Positions 1-12,169 of a stretch of DNA of 64,000 nucleotides are shown here, piece after piece. The translations under genes were made by a program, and so were the position numbers. A model generated the notes under the pieces. That model did not search any database, was not told the origin of the DNA, and saw nothing but the letters and a program-made list of their open reading frames with translations. This stretch comes from Peromyscus leucopus (lineage: Eukaryota; Chordata; Mammalia; Rodentia; Cricetidae): the NCBI RefSeq assembly GCF_004664715.2, contig NC_051070.1:40264456-40328455 (forward strand). Reading direction: 5' to 3'. How positions within the stretch are numbered: position 1 is the first letter of the stretch; every line of letters begins with the position of its first letter.

Positions 1-829
1 CAACAAGCACCTAATTGTTCCAATAGCCAAATATTAAGGAAGAAAGAGATTGGAATAGTTATTACAAATAAGGATAATGAAGTCAAAACAGTACAGAATT
101 ATTAAGTTAACAAAATTTTTAAAAGGTATTGTGATTTTCTTAACCACATATTTGAGATAGTGAAATATTTTAAAAATATTTTATAAGTAGATGAATTTAC
201 TTGCTTCCCCTACATTTCTTCTGGAATTCACACCAAACAATTATGTTCGTATCAGTAATAACATCTAGATAAATAAATACTCTATCTGAATTTGTCATCT
301 GTTGCTGTGTAATTTATTGTCCACAGGTCAAGATAAAATGTGTTCTCTCTGTTTCTATAGATCACAAATGTAGGCCCTATACATCTATATTCTAAAGACA
401 GGGTCTCAACAGGCTGAAATGAAGGACTTTCCTAATTACCCTCACATATGGGGCTCAGGGTTCCTTCAAGCTCCTCTGGGTTACTTCCAGAACTTGACCC
501 CAGTGGTAATAAAAATTGGGTTCCCAATGTATTACTGGCTTTTTATGTGTCCCTCTTTGGGACTAGAAGTCACCTTCATGTCTTCTTCCATTAAAGCTCC
601 ATAGTCTTGGAGAGAGGAGGAGCCTTTTCCTTCCGTCCCTACATAGGCTCATGTAAGAAAGTAATCAGGCAAATGGCTTTCTCATCACATTCCTGCCTAT
701 GCTGAGTGAATGTGTTTATTCAAGGCCTGTCTACCAGAAGGTGTGAATCTTGAGAACTACATACCCAGCTTGCTCTTGTAATGAACAGTACTCGTGTTAC
801 CAAACTTGGGCAGTCTCAGACCTCACCAA
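1..829. other. Unassigned AT-rich sequence
   Basis: No repeat family or coding signal is recognised. The 61-codon open frame near 419-604 has no recognisable domain and is not called a gene. The part from 410 to 650 is less AT-rich than its surroundings and might be an old degraded repeat. Confidence 0.5.
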
Positions 830-975
830 TTTAGTATACAGTGTCTTACCAATGAGGCCCAGGGATTCTCCTGTGCCTGTTTCCCAGCACTAGGATTACA
901 GGTACACAACACAGCATCTGACTTTTACAGAAGTTCTGGGGATCAGGTTGGAATCAGGTTGTAAGGTGAGTGCCT
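830..975 (-). mobile_element. B4/B3-like SINE, reverse orientation, degraded
   Basis: The plus strand reads CAGCACTAGGATTACAGG at about 885-902, followed by a stretch like 'acttttacagaagttctggggatcagg'-type B4 sequence. This is the reverse complement of the B1-related half and tRNA-related half of rodent B4/B3 SINEs. The copy is diverged and its ends are indistinct, with no A-rich tail or target duplication visible. Confidence 0.5.
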
Positions 976-1974
976 TAATAACTGACCAATCTTCACATCC
1001 TAAAATTCCTCTTTCTTGTTTTTTTAATATAGTCCACTGTCTGTCATACTTCTCCAGTTACTAATTTAAGTTCAAACAGAGAGAAGTGAATCTGCTGTAG
1101 ATATAGGTCACACATTTTAGGGATGGTTGTATAAATGAATGTTAAGGCCTTTCTGAAGTGTGGCATAAGCCAGCTTGCCAGATATGTCCTTTCTATACAC
1201 AATTACTATTTTCCCCTCTATTTTTCTTTTACTGAAAATAGCACCATGCACAAGACCTGCACAGATCTGTTCCAGCTCCTCTGTGTATATAAAATGGCTG
1301 CAGTTTACTGTTTTTATGGGATTCTCAAGTGAGTGAAGGACTAGGTCTCTAGTTCTTGCACCTCCTCTTGGCCTCTTTTCATTCCAGTTGTTTGTCTTGT
1401 CCAACTCTGACATATTAGTTTTTCTTAATATATTATTATATTTTATTTTTTATTCATACTCAGAAGCCAGTTTGTTGTGGATCTGGGGTCATTCAGTGAT
1501 TCACCATAATTATGAATGCATTTTAATAAGAAGAGTCATTTTATTTGAATACTGGCATCAGTACAGATTTGTGTCTGACATCAGGACTGCATCTCTAAGC
1601 TCTCCCAAGATGAATCACCAAGCCATATCATCCCAAGCCTGATAAAGGCAAAAGCCACAAGATTACATGTATTTTGCCTATGTGTAGACAGAGGCTTACT
1701 TTAACATATATGTCATAGTTTTTCTAGTTATCATTTTGAGGAAAATAAGCAAGTTTAACTATAAAATCAGAAATAGCAGTTATACTAATGACCTATTATC
1801 TTACAAGAACATAAACTTTTACAAGATCAGTCAATTTATGGTACAGCCTGTACAAGTTATGGGCTTACATCTTAGAGATATTATTTTGCTTTTTGATTTC
1901 TCAAGCATAGCATATCTAAACTTTAAATGTAATGTTAACTATCTGGTGTAGACAAATTTCTAAACAGTCTTATT
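976..1974. other. Unassigned AT-rich sequence
   Basis: No recognisable repeat or gene. Short open frames occur on both strands in 1117-1413 and 1388-1642, but they overlap each other and show no known domain, so they are treated as chance frames. Confidence 0.5.
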
Positions 1975-2475
1975 AAATAAAAAACACAGAGTCAGAAATT
2001 GGGGTAAAGTCTAAGAGAGTTCAGAGGAATAGAAACAGCCACAGAACCTCACCTCACCAACTCCACAGCTTCCAAAGAAGAGTTATATCCTGTCTACCCA
2101 TGCCTATATCCTTGCTATTCTGCCATCTAATTTGCTCTCTCTCTGTCCAGGTACATTACTTCTTCTTTCTGTCCAGCTCTGTCACTTCCTGTCTGTTTGT
2201 ACAGACCTCCAGATCTCCATGGTCAACTAGTGTTGGAATTTAAGGTGTGCGCCACCTCGCCTGGCTCTGTTTTCAATGTGGCCTTGAACTCACAGAGATC
2301 CAGACAGATCCCTGCCTCCCAAGTGATAGGATTAAAGGCATGTGCTACCATTGCCTGACTTCTGTGTTTACTTATAATGGCTGGCTTTTTCCTCTGATCT
2401 CCAGGCAAGTTTTATTTGTTAAAGCTCAAATAAATTATCACCACATTTCAGCACAAATATCATCACAATCTGGCT
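1975..2475. mobile_element. Composite B1-containing interspersed repeat, copy 1
   Basis: An outer shell starts near a TTAAATAAAAAACACAGAG motif and continues with 'attggggt' and 'acctcacctc'. It encloses two reverse-oriented B1-like monomers, at about 2230-2260 (gtgttggaatttaaggtgtgcgcc-like) and 2278-2350 (GAACTCACAGAGATCCAGAC, then GGATTAAAGGCATGTGC). It closes with a motif containing AAATTATCACCACA at about 2430-2445. The same order of parts is found at 22340-22790, so the unit spreads as one block. The family name is not known to me; no LTR ends or target duplication were found. Confidence 0.6.
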
Positions 2476-2809
2476 CTTAAAATCTTTGGGAAGATCATCA
2501 TTTTAGATGAAACAAATTGTGTCTAGGTTTTGTGTTCACCTTTTTTTTTTTCCTTTGGTAGTGTGCAGAGTACCTGCCAGCACCGTGAAAACTAGTCACA
2601 GGGGTACAGGCTCTACACAGTCACCAAACTACTTCTCTGTGTTCAGTGAGTTCTGTAAGAGTTGTCTTCAGCAATAGGGCCTTTCCATCAGTTTGTGGAG
2701 AGTAATCAATAGCCTTGGAAATATCTTGGGTTTTTTGGGAGTTCCCACACCAACCCTTGGGCAAACAAATTCGTTAGTTGTTATCTATTCCTGCTTTAGA
2801 AGCTTCATT
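2476..2809. other. Unassigned stretch with short T-run
   Basis: Contains a run of T at about 2540-2551 that could be the reversed A-tail of an old retroelement, possibly the L1 that begins to be recognisable at about 2810. Nothing else is recognised. Confidence 0.4.
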
Positions 2810-3900
2810 TGTTGATGAGAGATGCGTGCTCAGTGTGTCCCACTATTTGGAAGTTTTATTTAGGTATGCTCCATACATGTTTATATTTTAGGAAGCTTCT
2901 ACTGTCTAAGGTTACCATACAACTCCTCATATGGCCCATAGTTTCATCACTCCCATGTCATTTCCCCCATTGCCCTCTTCTCTCTTCCTCCCCATTGATC
3001 CTCCAGTTTCTCTTCCCCATTTAGTCCATCCACAACTAGCTTTTTCCCTTACTAGGAAAATTTCCTAGTATTTCCCCTTACTAGGAAGATCCTACTATTC
3101 TCTTACTTTTTAACTGACATCTGTGCTTATGTAGTTTGTAGCTTGCTTATCAAAGACTTATCAGCAAATATTCACATATAAATGAGTACCTGCTGGGCCG
3201 GGTGGTGGTGGCTCATGCCTTTAATCACAGCACTTGGGAGGCAGAGCCAGGTGGATTGCTGTGAGTTTGAGGCCAGCCTGGTCTACAGAGCTAGTTCCAG
3301 GAAAGGCACAAAGCTACACAGAGAAACCCTCTCTTGAAAAACAAAACAAAACAAAAAACAAAAACAAAACAAAACAACAACAACAACAAAAGAGTACCTG
3401 CTATATTCGCCTTTCTGGTCTGAGTCATCTCACACAGGACAATGTTTTTTCTGCCTCCATCATTTACTTTTGAATTTCTTTATTTCATTTTTAACAGCTG
3501 AGTAGTGTTCCATCATGTAAATGTGCCACATTTTCCTTATCTATTCTTCTATTGACAGGCACCTAGATTGTTTACTATTTCTAGCTATTATAAATAGAGC
3601 AGCAATAAACATGGTTGAGCAAGTCTCTGTGGGAGGATGTATCATTCTTTGGATATGTTACCAAGAGTTATGTAGCTAGATCTTGAGGTAGATCAGGTCC
3701 CATCTCCCTAAGGAACCACAACACTGATTTTCGTAGTTGCTGTACAAGTTTGCCCTCTCACCAGCAATAAATGAGTATCTTCTTAATCCATGTCTTCGAC
3801 AGCATGAGCTGTCATTTGTTTTATTGATATTGGCCATTCTGATTACTAAGATTAAATGGCAAAGATTTACATAAAAGGGTATTGACATTGTGCCCCAGAT
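2810..3900 (-). mobile_element. Old LINE-1, 3' part of ORF2 and 3' UTR, minus strand, split by a B1
   Basis: On the minus strand about 3403-3900 encodes a decayed ORF2p carboxy end: the reverse of 'ctgagtagtgttccatcatg' matches the YYSA region, and the part near 3400-3440 matches a (V)LCEMTQTRKANIAG-like tail. The 3' UTR continues leftwards to about 2810 and is pyrimidine-rich on the plus strand. Many stop codons are present, so it is dead. A B1 at 3195-3391 interrupts it just after the end of ORF2. The exact left end is uncertain. Confidence 0.75.
3195..3391 (+). mobile_element. B1 SINE inserted in an L1, with 11-bp target duplication
   Basis: A full-length B1 begins with GGGCCGGGTGGTGGTGGCTC and contains CAGCACTTGGGAGGCAGAG and GAGGCCAGCCTGGTCTACAG. 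It ends in an A-rich tail of AAAC/AAC repeats. It is flanked by identical GAGTACCTGCT at 3184-3194 and 3392-3402. B1 elements are 7SL-derived, RNA polymerase III-transcribed SINEs moved by L1 proteins. The intact duplication and good match to consensus suggest a younger insertion than its L1 host. Confidence 0.95.
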
Positions 3901-5819
3901 AAATTAACATAACCTCACAAATATGTACACTCATTTATTCTATTGTAGATGAAGCATTTGATCAATTTGTTTAAGTGGTTATTTCTTCTTGCAATTTTTC
4001 AAGGTGAACAGGTTTATTTACATAATAACAGATAAAATTACTTGTTAAAACACAAGTTATGTAAAGTAATAACACAATGGCAATCTTCAGAAACAGACAA
4101 CACTTTACTGAATAAATGACTTTTAAAGTAAAAGGAAAAAGCTACCCAGCTACAAAGGTCACATTATGTTTGCCCAAGCTAGTTAAATTACATAAATGTC
4201 ACCAGCCACAAAATTTTCCAGTGATGGTGCCTTTGGCTTTTATCCTTGAGCTGTTTTGTGAAGTTGTGCAAAGTCAAGAATCATTCAATGGTACAGAATG
4301 TTTTATATCCTCATCAAAAAAGACAAATCACATTCTAGTTAAGAGTCTGGGCTCTGCATATTGTACTTGTATTATACTAACCTGAGTTTATTCATCATAT
4401 AATACGTTAGAACATGAACATTTTTTTTTTAAAAAAAAACAATGTGAGGCAACATCTGCAGTAAATTAAACATTTCTAGGCACTATCATGGTCACCTGAA
4501 GAAAGGTCATTGCTTTCAGTGGTAAGAACTTATACATTGTCAAAACTATTTTCCCAGAATAATTTCACATATGTTATATGTGTTACTCTAAATAACTCTC
4601 TGAACATTATCTTGGAAATTCAATTCTGTGACTTTATATACTTTATCAATGAAAATCCTCAGACCCATGTAAGTAATTAATCAATAATATGTGTTTTCTC
4701 AATAGTAAGATATGAAATGAGGATTTAAAATAAGTTAATCCAAATCTAGTATGTGAAATATTAATGATACCAACAGAGCATGTTTCAGAAGTGTTTTCTA
4801 CTATTTCCATGTGAAACATCTCAAAACAAATTCATGTCCTATATTCTTTAATGGCATTATCTAGGAGATACAGAGTTGCTATAGTATAAAAGTCTTTGTG
4901 CCTCTCTGGAACAGTAACACAGACATATGTTAGCTAAATCCTCTACAATTAATAGAGAGAGCATGAATCTTTATTTGCTGGCTATGATTTGAATATTTAG
5001 ATACTTTTCCATGAATCTTACAGGTTCAGAGGATCATTGAATATTGTTCAATTGAGATATGAGGGTTTTCTTCAGTGACATGACTATTCAGGTAGTTTTG
5101 TGTTTTGTTTTGTTTTATTATGGATTGTTTGCTTGCTTGATGTTGAGTTTGAAGTGTTAGTATATATGCAATACACATCTTATTAGCAAATGTATCTTCC
5201 AATATTATTTTATCCTTATCTGTGACTTGTACTTAAGTTCTTAACAATTATTTTATAAAAGTTGGAAGTTTCACAACTTAAAGAAGCTCAACATATTTTT
5301 TCTCACAGTGTTTTGTATTATTAAAAACACAGTAAATCAAGTTTTCTGCCTGTATATTCTTCTGACATTTATAGTTTAAACTGATTCTCAGCCTATGACA
5401 CATTCTGAATAGATTATTAGGAAACATTTTAGATGCATATCTAGACTTTATTTCTTGTATGTGATCATCAAATTTGTACAATAGCAGGCATATCATTATC
5501 CACTATTGAAACATCCTTGTCCTTTTGTTACAAACCAGTTGATTATCCTTTTGAATATCTATTTTTATGTCTATGTCTAGATGATCTATATAGTGATTTA
5601 TTGTGTATTCCCTCCATAAATTCCTCTTGAGTGCAAGTAGCTATATAGAGGGATTTTAATTTGTAAACAATCAGAAGTATTTTTTGTTATCATTTGGCTA
5701 TTGCTGTTTTTATGTTGGCTATCATAGTCTTTTAGTTTTCCACACAAATTTTAAAAAGAGTTGGTTAATATTAAAATATAACTTCCTTTAATTTTTTTCT
5801 TAGTAAATTTTTAGTTTTA
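3901..5819. other. Unassigned AT-rich sequence
   Basis: Apart from the MIR-like piece at 4337-4400, I recognise nothing. An A/T junction run (T10 then A9) at about 4421-4439 is a simple low-complexity feature. The small open frames at 4116-4385 and 5278-5496 have no recognisable domains. Confidence 0.5.
4337..4400 (+). mobile_element. MIR-like SINE fragment
   Basis: AAGAGTCTGGGCTCTGCA is followed after a deletion by AACCTGAGTTTATTCATCAT. This follows the order of the MIR consensus (gagtctgggctct ... aacctctctgagcctcagtttcctcatc). MIRs are ancient tRNA-derived SINEs shared by all mammals. The match is short, so the call is tentative. Confidence 0.45.
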
Positions 5820-6330
5820 ATTAAAATAAAATCACATCATTTGCCCCCTCTCATTTTTCCTCCAACACTTCCTGTGTTCTCTATTTCCCATGTCCTCCAC
5901 CCCATGCTCCTTCTCAAACTTATGGCATTGTTTGACTATTATGTGTACATGTGAGTATAAACCCATAGATAAATAAATGCAAACAGCATGGTCCAATTAG
6001 CAGTGCTTTTATTTACAAGGCTTTAGGGCTGACTGTTTTGGTATTATATACTCAATTATGGGATTCATGTCTGGGAAAAACTTTCTCTTTCTCAGACTTG
6101 TCATCATTTACCTGTAGTTATTTGTTTAGGGGTGGAGCTCCTAAAATTTGCCATTTCCATATCAATTTATCTATTAGTATTGTCATTATTTTCCCCAATA
6201 TCCATAGACTACCAGACAAAATCCGCAATATCAGACACTAGAGAACTCCTTTGGAGGTGTCAGAGGAGTCCAGGAGACTCCCAATATAACCTAGGCTACT
6301 TCTGTTTCCTTTAGCTGCCTCTCAGAAGGT
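5820..6330 (-). mobile_element. Lx-type LINE-1 3' UTR fragment, minus strand
   Basis: The plus strand shows the pyrimidine-rich 'cccctctcatttttcctcc' block followed by 'catgtgagtataaaccc' and 'gggctgactgttttggtatt', an order typical of reversed rodent Lx L1 3' UTRs. No ORF2 remains. Both ends fade into unassigned sequence. Confidence 0.55.
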
Positions 6331-6889
6331 GAAGAGAAACATCTATTTCTGAAGATATCATGTGCATGGACACAAAATACAGACTGTCATGCTGGATATT
6401 ATCAGAAAGCCTACTTCCTAGACACAACTGTCATTTTGCCAGAAGGTACTATGCAAGCTGATAAAGAATGGGAAGAAGAAATCAATAATCCTACCTATCT
6501 CTGACACCTGGCAATCACATTGTCCAACATGGCAAGATAATCCTAAAGGTACAAAAGTGGAACTCATATCTTGGAAATAGTGAAGTGCTCTCTAATTGGA
6601 CTTAAGGTCAGTTCATCAGGAGACAATTATGCCCCAGGAAACATGGCTAACTACCTGGGACTAGTCAGCCTATGAATCGTTGAGGAGAACCTACTACTGC
6701 CACTTTAGCAGAGCAGAATAGTTTCTAACTGCTTTCTTTCTTCTCCTTCTTTCTTTTTAATCAATGTTCCTGTTTATTATTACCATGTTCTATCATCTAT
6801 AAGCAAACGTAAGGGTGAAAATATCTTCATATCTTCACAAGGCAGATTGATCCTACTGTTTTCACTTCTTTATTTTTTAAGTGTATTTT
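6331..6889. other. Unassigned sequence
   Basis: No confident feature. The part at 6330-6720 may be a continuation of the neighbouring L1 3' UTR but is too diverged for a call. Confidence 0.4.
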
Positions 6890-7260
6890 GTTTGTTTACT
6901 TTAGAAACTGTAAGTTATTTCTCCCTCCCCTTTCCTCCTGTCAAACCATCCCATATTTCCCTCCCCACTACCCTGCAAATCTGTGACCTCCTTTTTCATT
7001 AAATGTTAATAAATGAACATATGCATTTATATACACAAATATATTTGTGTTCCCATATATTGCCTGTTGAGTCCATTTAATGTTACTTGTGTGAATGTTT
7101 TCAGGGCTGATCATTTGGCATCGGAAAACCAATTGGTGTGCTCTTACCTGGGGAGGCCCACATCTCCTGTGCTCAGATTTACTCATTTGCCTTTAGTTCT
7201 TAACACTTTATGTTGGTCTCCATGTGATGCAAAGAAATTTCTTGAGGACAGGGAAAAACT
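6890..7260 (-). mobile_element. Lx-type LINE-1 3' UTR fragment, minus strand
   Basis: Pyrimidine-rich CCCTCCCCTTTCCTCCTGTC is followed by 'tgttgagtccatttaatgtt', 'cagggctgatcatttggcat' and 'ccaattggtgtgctcttacc'. The same ordered motifs occur at 15460-15910 and partly at 28670-28940, which identifies all three as copies of the same reversed L1 3' UTR. Confidence 0.7.
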
Positions 7261-8794
7261 CATGAGGCTCAATCCCACACACACACAAAAAAATGTCATC
7301 CTAATTGCATCAGTTGTTAAAATAAGTGTCATAATGTATCTTTTCCCTTATGATAATCTTCACTGTTTTTTCACAAGAATTTAGTAGCTTTCCACATAAG
7401 TATATACATTTAGTCTTCTATTTAGGTAGTTCTTTTAATGTTCTATAATTAGTACTTGTAAAAATTTCAAATTCCAGTTGGTTATTACTGTTATGTAAAT
7501 ATTAGTGGCATATTGCATACTAGCCCCATGCCAAATTCTTGCTGTAATTGGTTATTCATTGCAGAAGTTGTTCATTTCTTCATTTGTTTTATTTTTAGTG
7601 TGCTGTATTGTTTATTGTTTATTTATTTGGCATTTGTGAAGAATATATTTAGAGAGAGAGAATCAGATCATCTATAAGAAAACAGTTCTATTTCTTCATA
7701 AAACTTAATTTATATCTTTTTATTGTACATCCTAGGATTTTAATTGCAATGTTAATTAAGAATTAGTGATGAGCCCATTCTTGTTTTGTCTTGACCTGTG
7801 ACACTCCAGTTTCAAAGTTAAAAATGTTGCTGGCCATAAATTTGGTTTACTTTTTTTCTTTCTTTTCTATTTTCAAAAGAAATTTGAAGGTGTCCATTGT
7901 TACTGGATTGCTTGGATATATGTTTCTGCCTCACTGAATGAAGCCATGTTGCATTTGTAGTTTTTATTCTTTGAACAGATGGGTCATGTGAACAGATTCC
8001 AAATGTGAATTAGTCTTTTATATCTAAAGAAGTATGATTTGTCATGATGAGTATTCTTTTAAATTACTTTGGTTTAAATGTTGTATTATTTCTTGAAGGT
8101 TTTTAAGGTAAGTTCTGAAGAACTGCATGTTAATAGTCTATGAAACATATTTTTCTGTGTTTCCTGTTAGAACACTGCTGACCTGTCTGCCTTTCTCTCC
8201 AGAATTGCAGATTATACTTTGTCTATAAACTCAGCTCTTGACTAGATAAAGAAGAATGTTCTCTGCTTTTCTTCCATTTTATGTAGTAAACATGCCTGTG
8301 AAAATATTTATAACTTTTACATGTTAGATTAAAATCAGAGTGTCCAATGATATTTAAAGTAAACATCATGGGACAAGCATAATATATTTCCCATTTTTTT
8401 TATCAAATAAGTTGATATTTATCTTATATTTTTGTCTTAAGTCGGCTACCCTAGTTGAATGCAACTATTAATTTTTTGAAAATCTCCAAGGAAATGTTTC
8501 CTTAAATATATTTAATGTCACCCCCTGCAATTTCCAAATCTGAAAAAGAAAATTGACCTGTAAATATGTTATACAATATTGACCAAATCCTGTGTACTTC
8601 TATTCGAATTTCCTAAAATAAACAGAGACAGACCCAAAATGTGTACTAAAATAAATAAGATCTTATGCTAGTCTGTTAAATCTCATTCATTTTATTGAAT
8701 CCATGAGGAAACAGAGATGAATTTATTTTATTTCCTTGCATCCACATTACTTCCTACAGAGAGATAGATCAGTAGAATTTACAGATCTTATTTG
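7261..8794. other. Unassigned AT-rich sequence
   Basis: No repeat family or coding signal is recognised. Short simple runs such as GAGAGAGAG at about 7652 are present. Confidence 0.5.
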
Positions 8795-8970
8795 CTTTTC
8801 AAGTGCTGTGATAAGACATCACGACCAAGCAACTTGTTTTCAGAGGTTTAGAGTACACCGTCATCATGCAGGGAGCATGAAAGCAGACAGGCAGGCATGG
8901 TACTGGAGTGGTAATTGACAGCTTATATTGTGATCCATAAGTAGGAGGCAGAGAACAACACTGGGAATGG
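8795..8970 (-). mobile_element. MaLR-type LTR fragment, reverse orientation
   Basis: AAGTGCTGTGATAAGACATC followed by 'acgaccaagcaactt' and later 'catcatgcagggagcatg' matches the reversed end of rodent MT/ORR1 LTRs (consensus-like 'tgctgtgaacagacaccatgaccaaggcaact'). A related copy in the same orientation lies at 43705-44060. It is truncated, with no partner LTR. Confidence 0.65.
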
Positions 8971-9779
8971 AACAAACATTTTTTAATTCTATCTTTTATT
9001 TTTTATGTTATTATTTCTATAATTGTTTGAAATTATAATGTGATTACATCATTCACCCTTCTTGTTCTCTCTAAGCCCTCCAGTTAAGCTCCCCCTACTC
9101 ACTTTTCTAATCAATAGTCTCTTTTTTCATTAACTGCAACCATATTCATTTCCTTAGAATGTCAGAAGCTACATCCATAAAATATCACCAACATGATTGC
9201 TTGAACATGAACTGAACAAACACAGTAACAACTGACCTGAATAGCAAAAAAAAACCTGATGAGACCTTTACTATACACAAAAGATTACAGCAAACTCAGG
9301 AATGCTGAAAACAGGAGAAATTGTCTTTCCCCAAGAAAGAAAGCGTCAATAATCCAATATCAAATTTTCATTCTTGAAAACATATAGCAAAACAATATTA
9401 TGAAGGCTGAGAAGATGGTATTTATGTACTTATAAATGGTACAAGTCTGTTGAAACCTGAAAGCCCAGCCCCAGGTACACACTTACTCCAAGACCAAATC
9501 TCCTCCTCATCTTTTACAAATATTCCACCAACTGTGGCCAGAGTATTCAACCATGGGAGCTTACAGTCTCATTCAAACAACTACAGTACAGATAGTACTA
9601 GCAATCACTTCTTTAGGAAAAACTCTTTTGTAATGTTCTTGTATTTTATTGTTAAACAAGCCAGCACTAGCCACTTTGGAAGCTAATACTTAAATCATAC
9701 ATTTTTGAGTACATCCATGTGTACTAATACTTAGCGTTCAGTCAAATAAACAACCTATATTTGTTGTATTTAATTTTTT
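8971..9779. other. Unassigned; possible short L1 3' UTR piece
   Basis: The plus strand at about 9020-9115 has a pyrimidine-rich block (ttcacccttcttgttctctc) similar to reversed L1 3' UTRs. The rest is not recognised. Confidence 0.35.
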
Positions 9780-9995
9780 AAATTATTTTCATGTGTTCGA
9801 GTGTTTTGGCTGCCCGGATATTTGTACACCATATGTGTAACTGATGCCTGCAAAGGTCAGTTTAGGGAGTTGGATCCAATAGAACCCCAGTTACAGAAGG
9901 TTGTGAGTCTTCATGTAGGTACTGGGAATCAAACATGGGATTCCCGGGTAGAACAATCAGTGCTTTAAATTATTGAACTGTCATTCTAGACCACA
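9780..9995 (-). mobile_element. B3 (B2-family) SINE, reverse orientation
   Basis: The order 'gatgcctgcaaaggtcag', 'gttggatccaatagaacccc', 'agttacagaaggttgtgag', 'ggtactgggaatcaaac' and 'tgctttaaattattgaactg' is the reverse complement of a B3 SINE, with the tRNA-derived head to the right. It is moderately diverged. B3 is an older branch of the B2 family. Confidence 0.75.
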
Positions 9996-12169
9996 GCTTT
10001 GATATTTTAAAGGGTACTACACCTTACTTTGAGTAAGAATAGGTATTGTGCCCAGGAAACTAAAATAAGAACAAGGTCTTACATAAACACAGTAGAAATC
10101 GACAATTAAAAAGTAGAGCATTAATGATAACTAGCTAGGAAACACAGAATGTCCACCTGATGCTTCATGATTTATGTGACCTGACAACACTAGCATATTC
10201 CATTTGTTTATAAAATAGATTTCATTCTTGTTTGACCTGATTATGAAAACAAAATTGGCATTTTAAAATTCCCTTCAAATCTAGAATAGAGACAGTTGTA
10301 AACTGATGGCTTTAGAAAAATCCCTAAGCATTATTTAAACATATTTCCAGCCAAACACATATTTCACACAACTAAACCAAAATGCTAAACTCATTAAATA
10401 TTTAAAAATTAAGAACATGTTTAGTTTAACACATTGAAAATATTTTATGAGCAATTCCTTTTTTACCATCAATCAGATTTAAGCAGTATTCTAAACTATA
10501 AATGTTTAAAAGTAAACATACAGTTTAAGAATCTCATACATTGAAGCTTCATATGATGTAATTCCTCTTCAGAATGTATGTTCCTATCTTAACCAGTTGC
10601 CACTGGGGAGGATTGATCTTCATTTATATTTTAAGAAATGACCATCCAAATTCATAAATCCAAACAGAACAGACTATGTGTCTATAACAAGAACAAACGA
10701 TACACCAACAATGCAAGGCTATATGATGCAACATGACATGAGACAAAGGCTCATATTGTTCCTTAACAACAGGCTCTAAAGACAAACCAGAGCGCTGTGC
10801 ATATCAACAGGCTTGTAAGGTCAACATGAAGAAAATATGACAGTACAAGTTAATACTTAGAAATGACACCCTGATGACACCTTTAGAAAGTAGCTCTGAC
10901 AATGAGAGCATCTCCAGACATTACCTCTACCCAGGACATCACTTGGAGCCACAGAAGGACACTATTCTAAGGAATACATTTGACAGGTATGCAAAGGAAA
11001 TGTAAGCAATAAGAACAAGAAAAGCAGCAGTGTTTGTTTATTTTGATGTGTGTCTAGCTTCCTAGATTAGATGCATTTAAAAACATTAAACATTTAATTT
11101 GATGGTTATAGAACAATGCTTTTTTGAAGTCTATTTTTTATTCATTTTTAATTTTTTTTGAAAATTTTAAAGATATGAAAAAATTATATTCCTTAATTGA
11201 TGTAGACTTTAGTAATTCAGTTTGTGTAAAGTATTATACCTTTGCTGTCTTACTAGAATTTCCTCTTTGAGGCATTATCCAGCAATATACTTTGTTCTCA
11301 TATTTCTCATTATTTCGTTAGATGTACATTTCAGCATCTTAAATCTACATATGCCCTGCTATTTTCCATAAGATGTAGTTGGGATCACTCAGCTATTGCC
11401 ATATAAAATGGTAAAACTTAAGTACTTCAAGCAAATATTTTAAAAGAATAAAAATGATACATTTATTTTTACATATATTACTGATACATATGATATATGC
11501 AGCATATATTACATTTTATCATAAAAACTACACATTATGATTTCCAATTCCTTTTAAATATGAGTGATCTTGAAATCAGGAAGAAATTCAAAGTTTTGAT
11601 ATCAGCAGAAACAAAATTTGATGTTCAATTCATAGAAGCTAGACTTTGTACTCATCCTATGAGACCTGTGCTGCAGGTGTATTTTCTCAGAGATCTATGC
11701 TTGAACTATTTACAGAACTAGTTACTCTTTTCTAACCTTTGAACCCATCACAGAAAAATTGCTACATAGAAATATCTTATCGAATTCCAGAAGATATTTG
11801 GAAGCCTTGATATTGATTCTCCAAAATAATTCCTAATTGTAAGAATCATACCACACTCCCCGATTCTCCCCCCCCCCAAAAGGAACAGGAAATATTATAC
11901 TCAAACACTTTCTTGATATTGCTTTCATTCATTATAGGTAACATAAAAGGCATCATTTGTAAATATAGGAAGGTAAGAAAAACACATTCAAAACTGCAAA
12001 TAGAGAAAAAGAAGCTTTCCAATTAGAAAATAATGGTTCAGACCATGGACCTATGGACTAAAACCAAATGAAGAAGAATTTTTCATCATCTAGTTTACTC
12101 TTAAGACTGTTAGCTACTAAGTTTCCGTAGACTCCCAAGTATTACAGGTTATTTCCATTACTCTAATTT
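9996..12169. other. Long unassigned AT-rich stretch
   Basis: About 2.2 kb without a recognised repeat. A C-run (C9) near 11870 is the only simple feature. The 74-codon open frame at 11497-11721 has no recognisable domain. A stretch this long with few young insertions may be old unique DNA. Confidence 0.5.
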
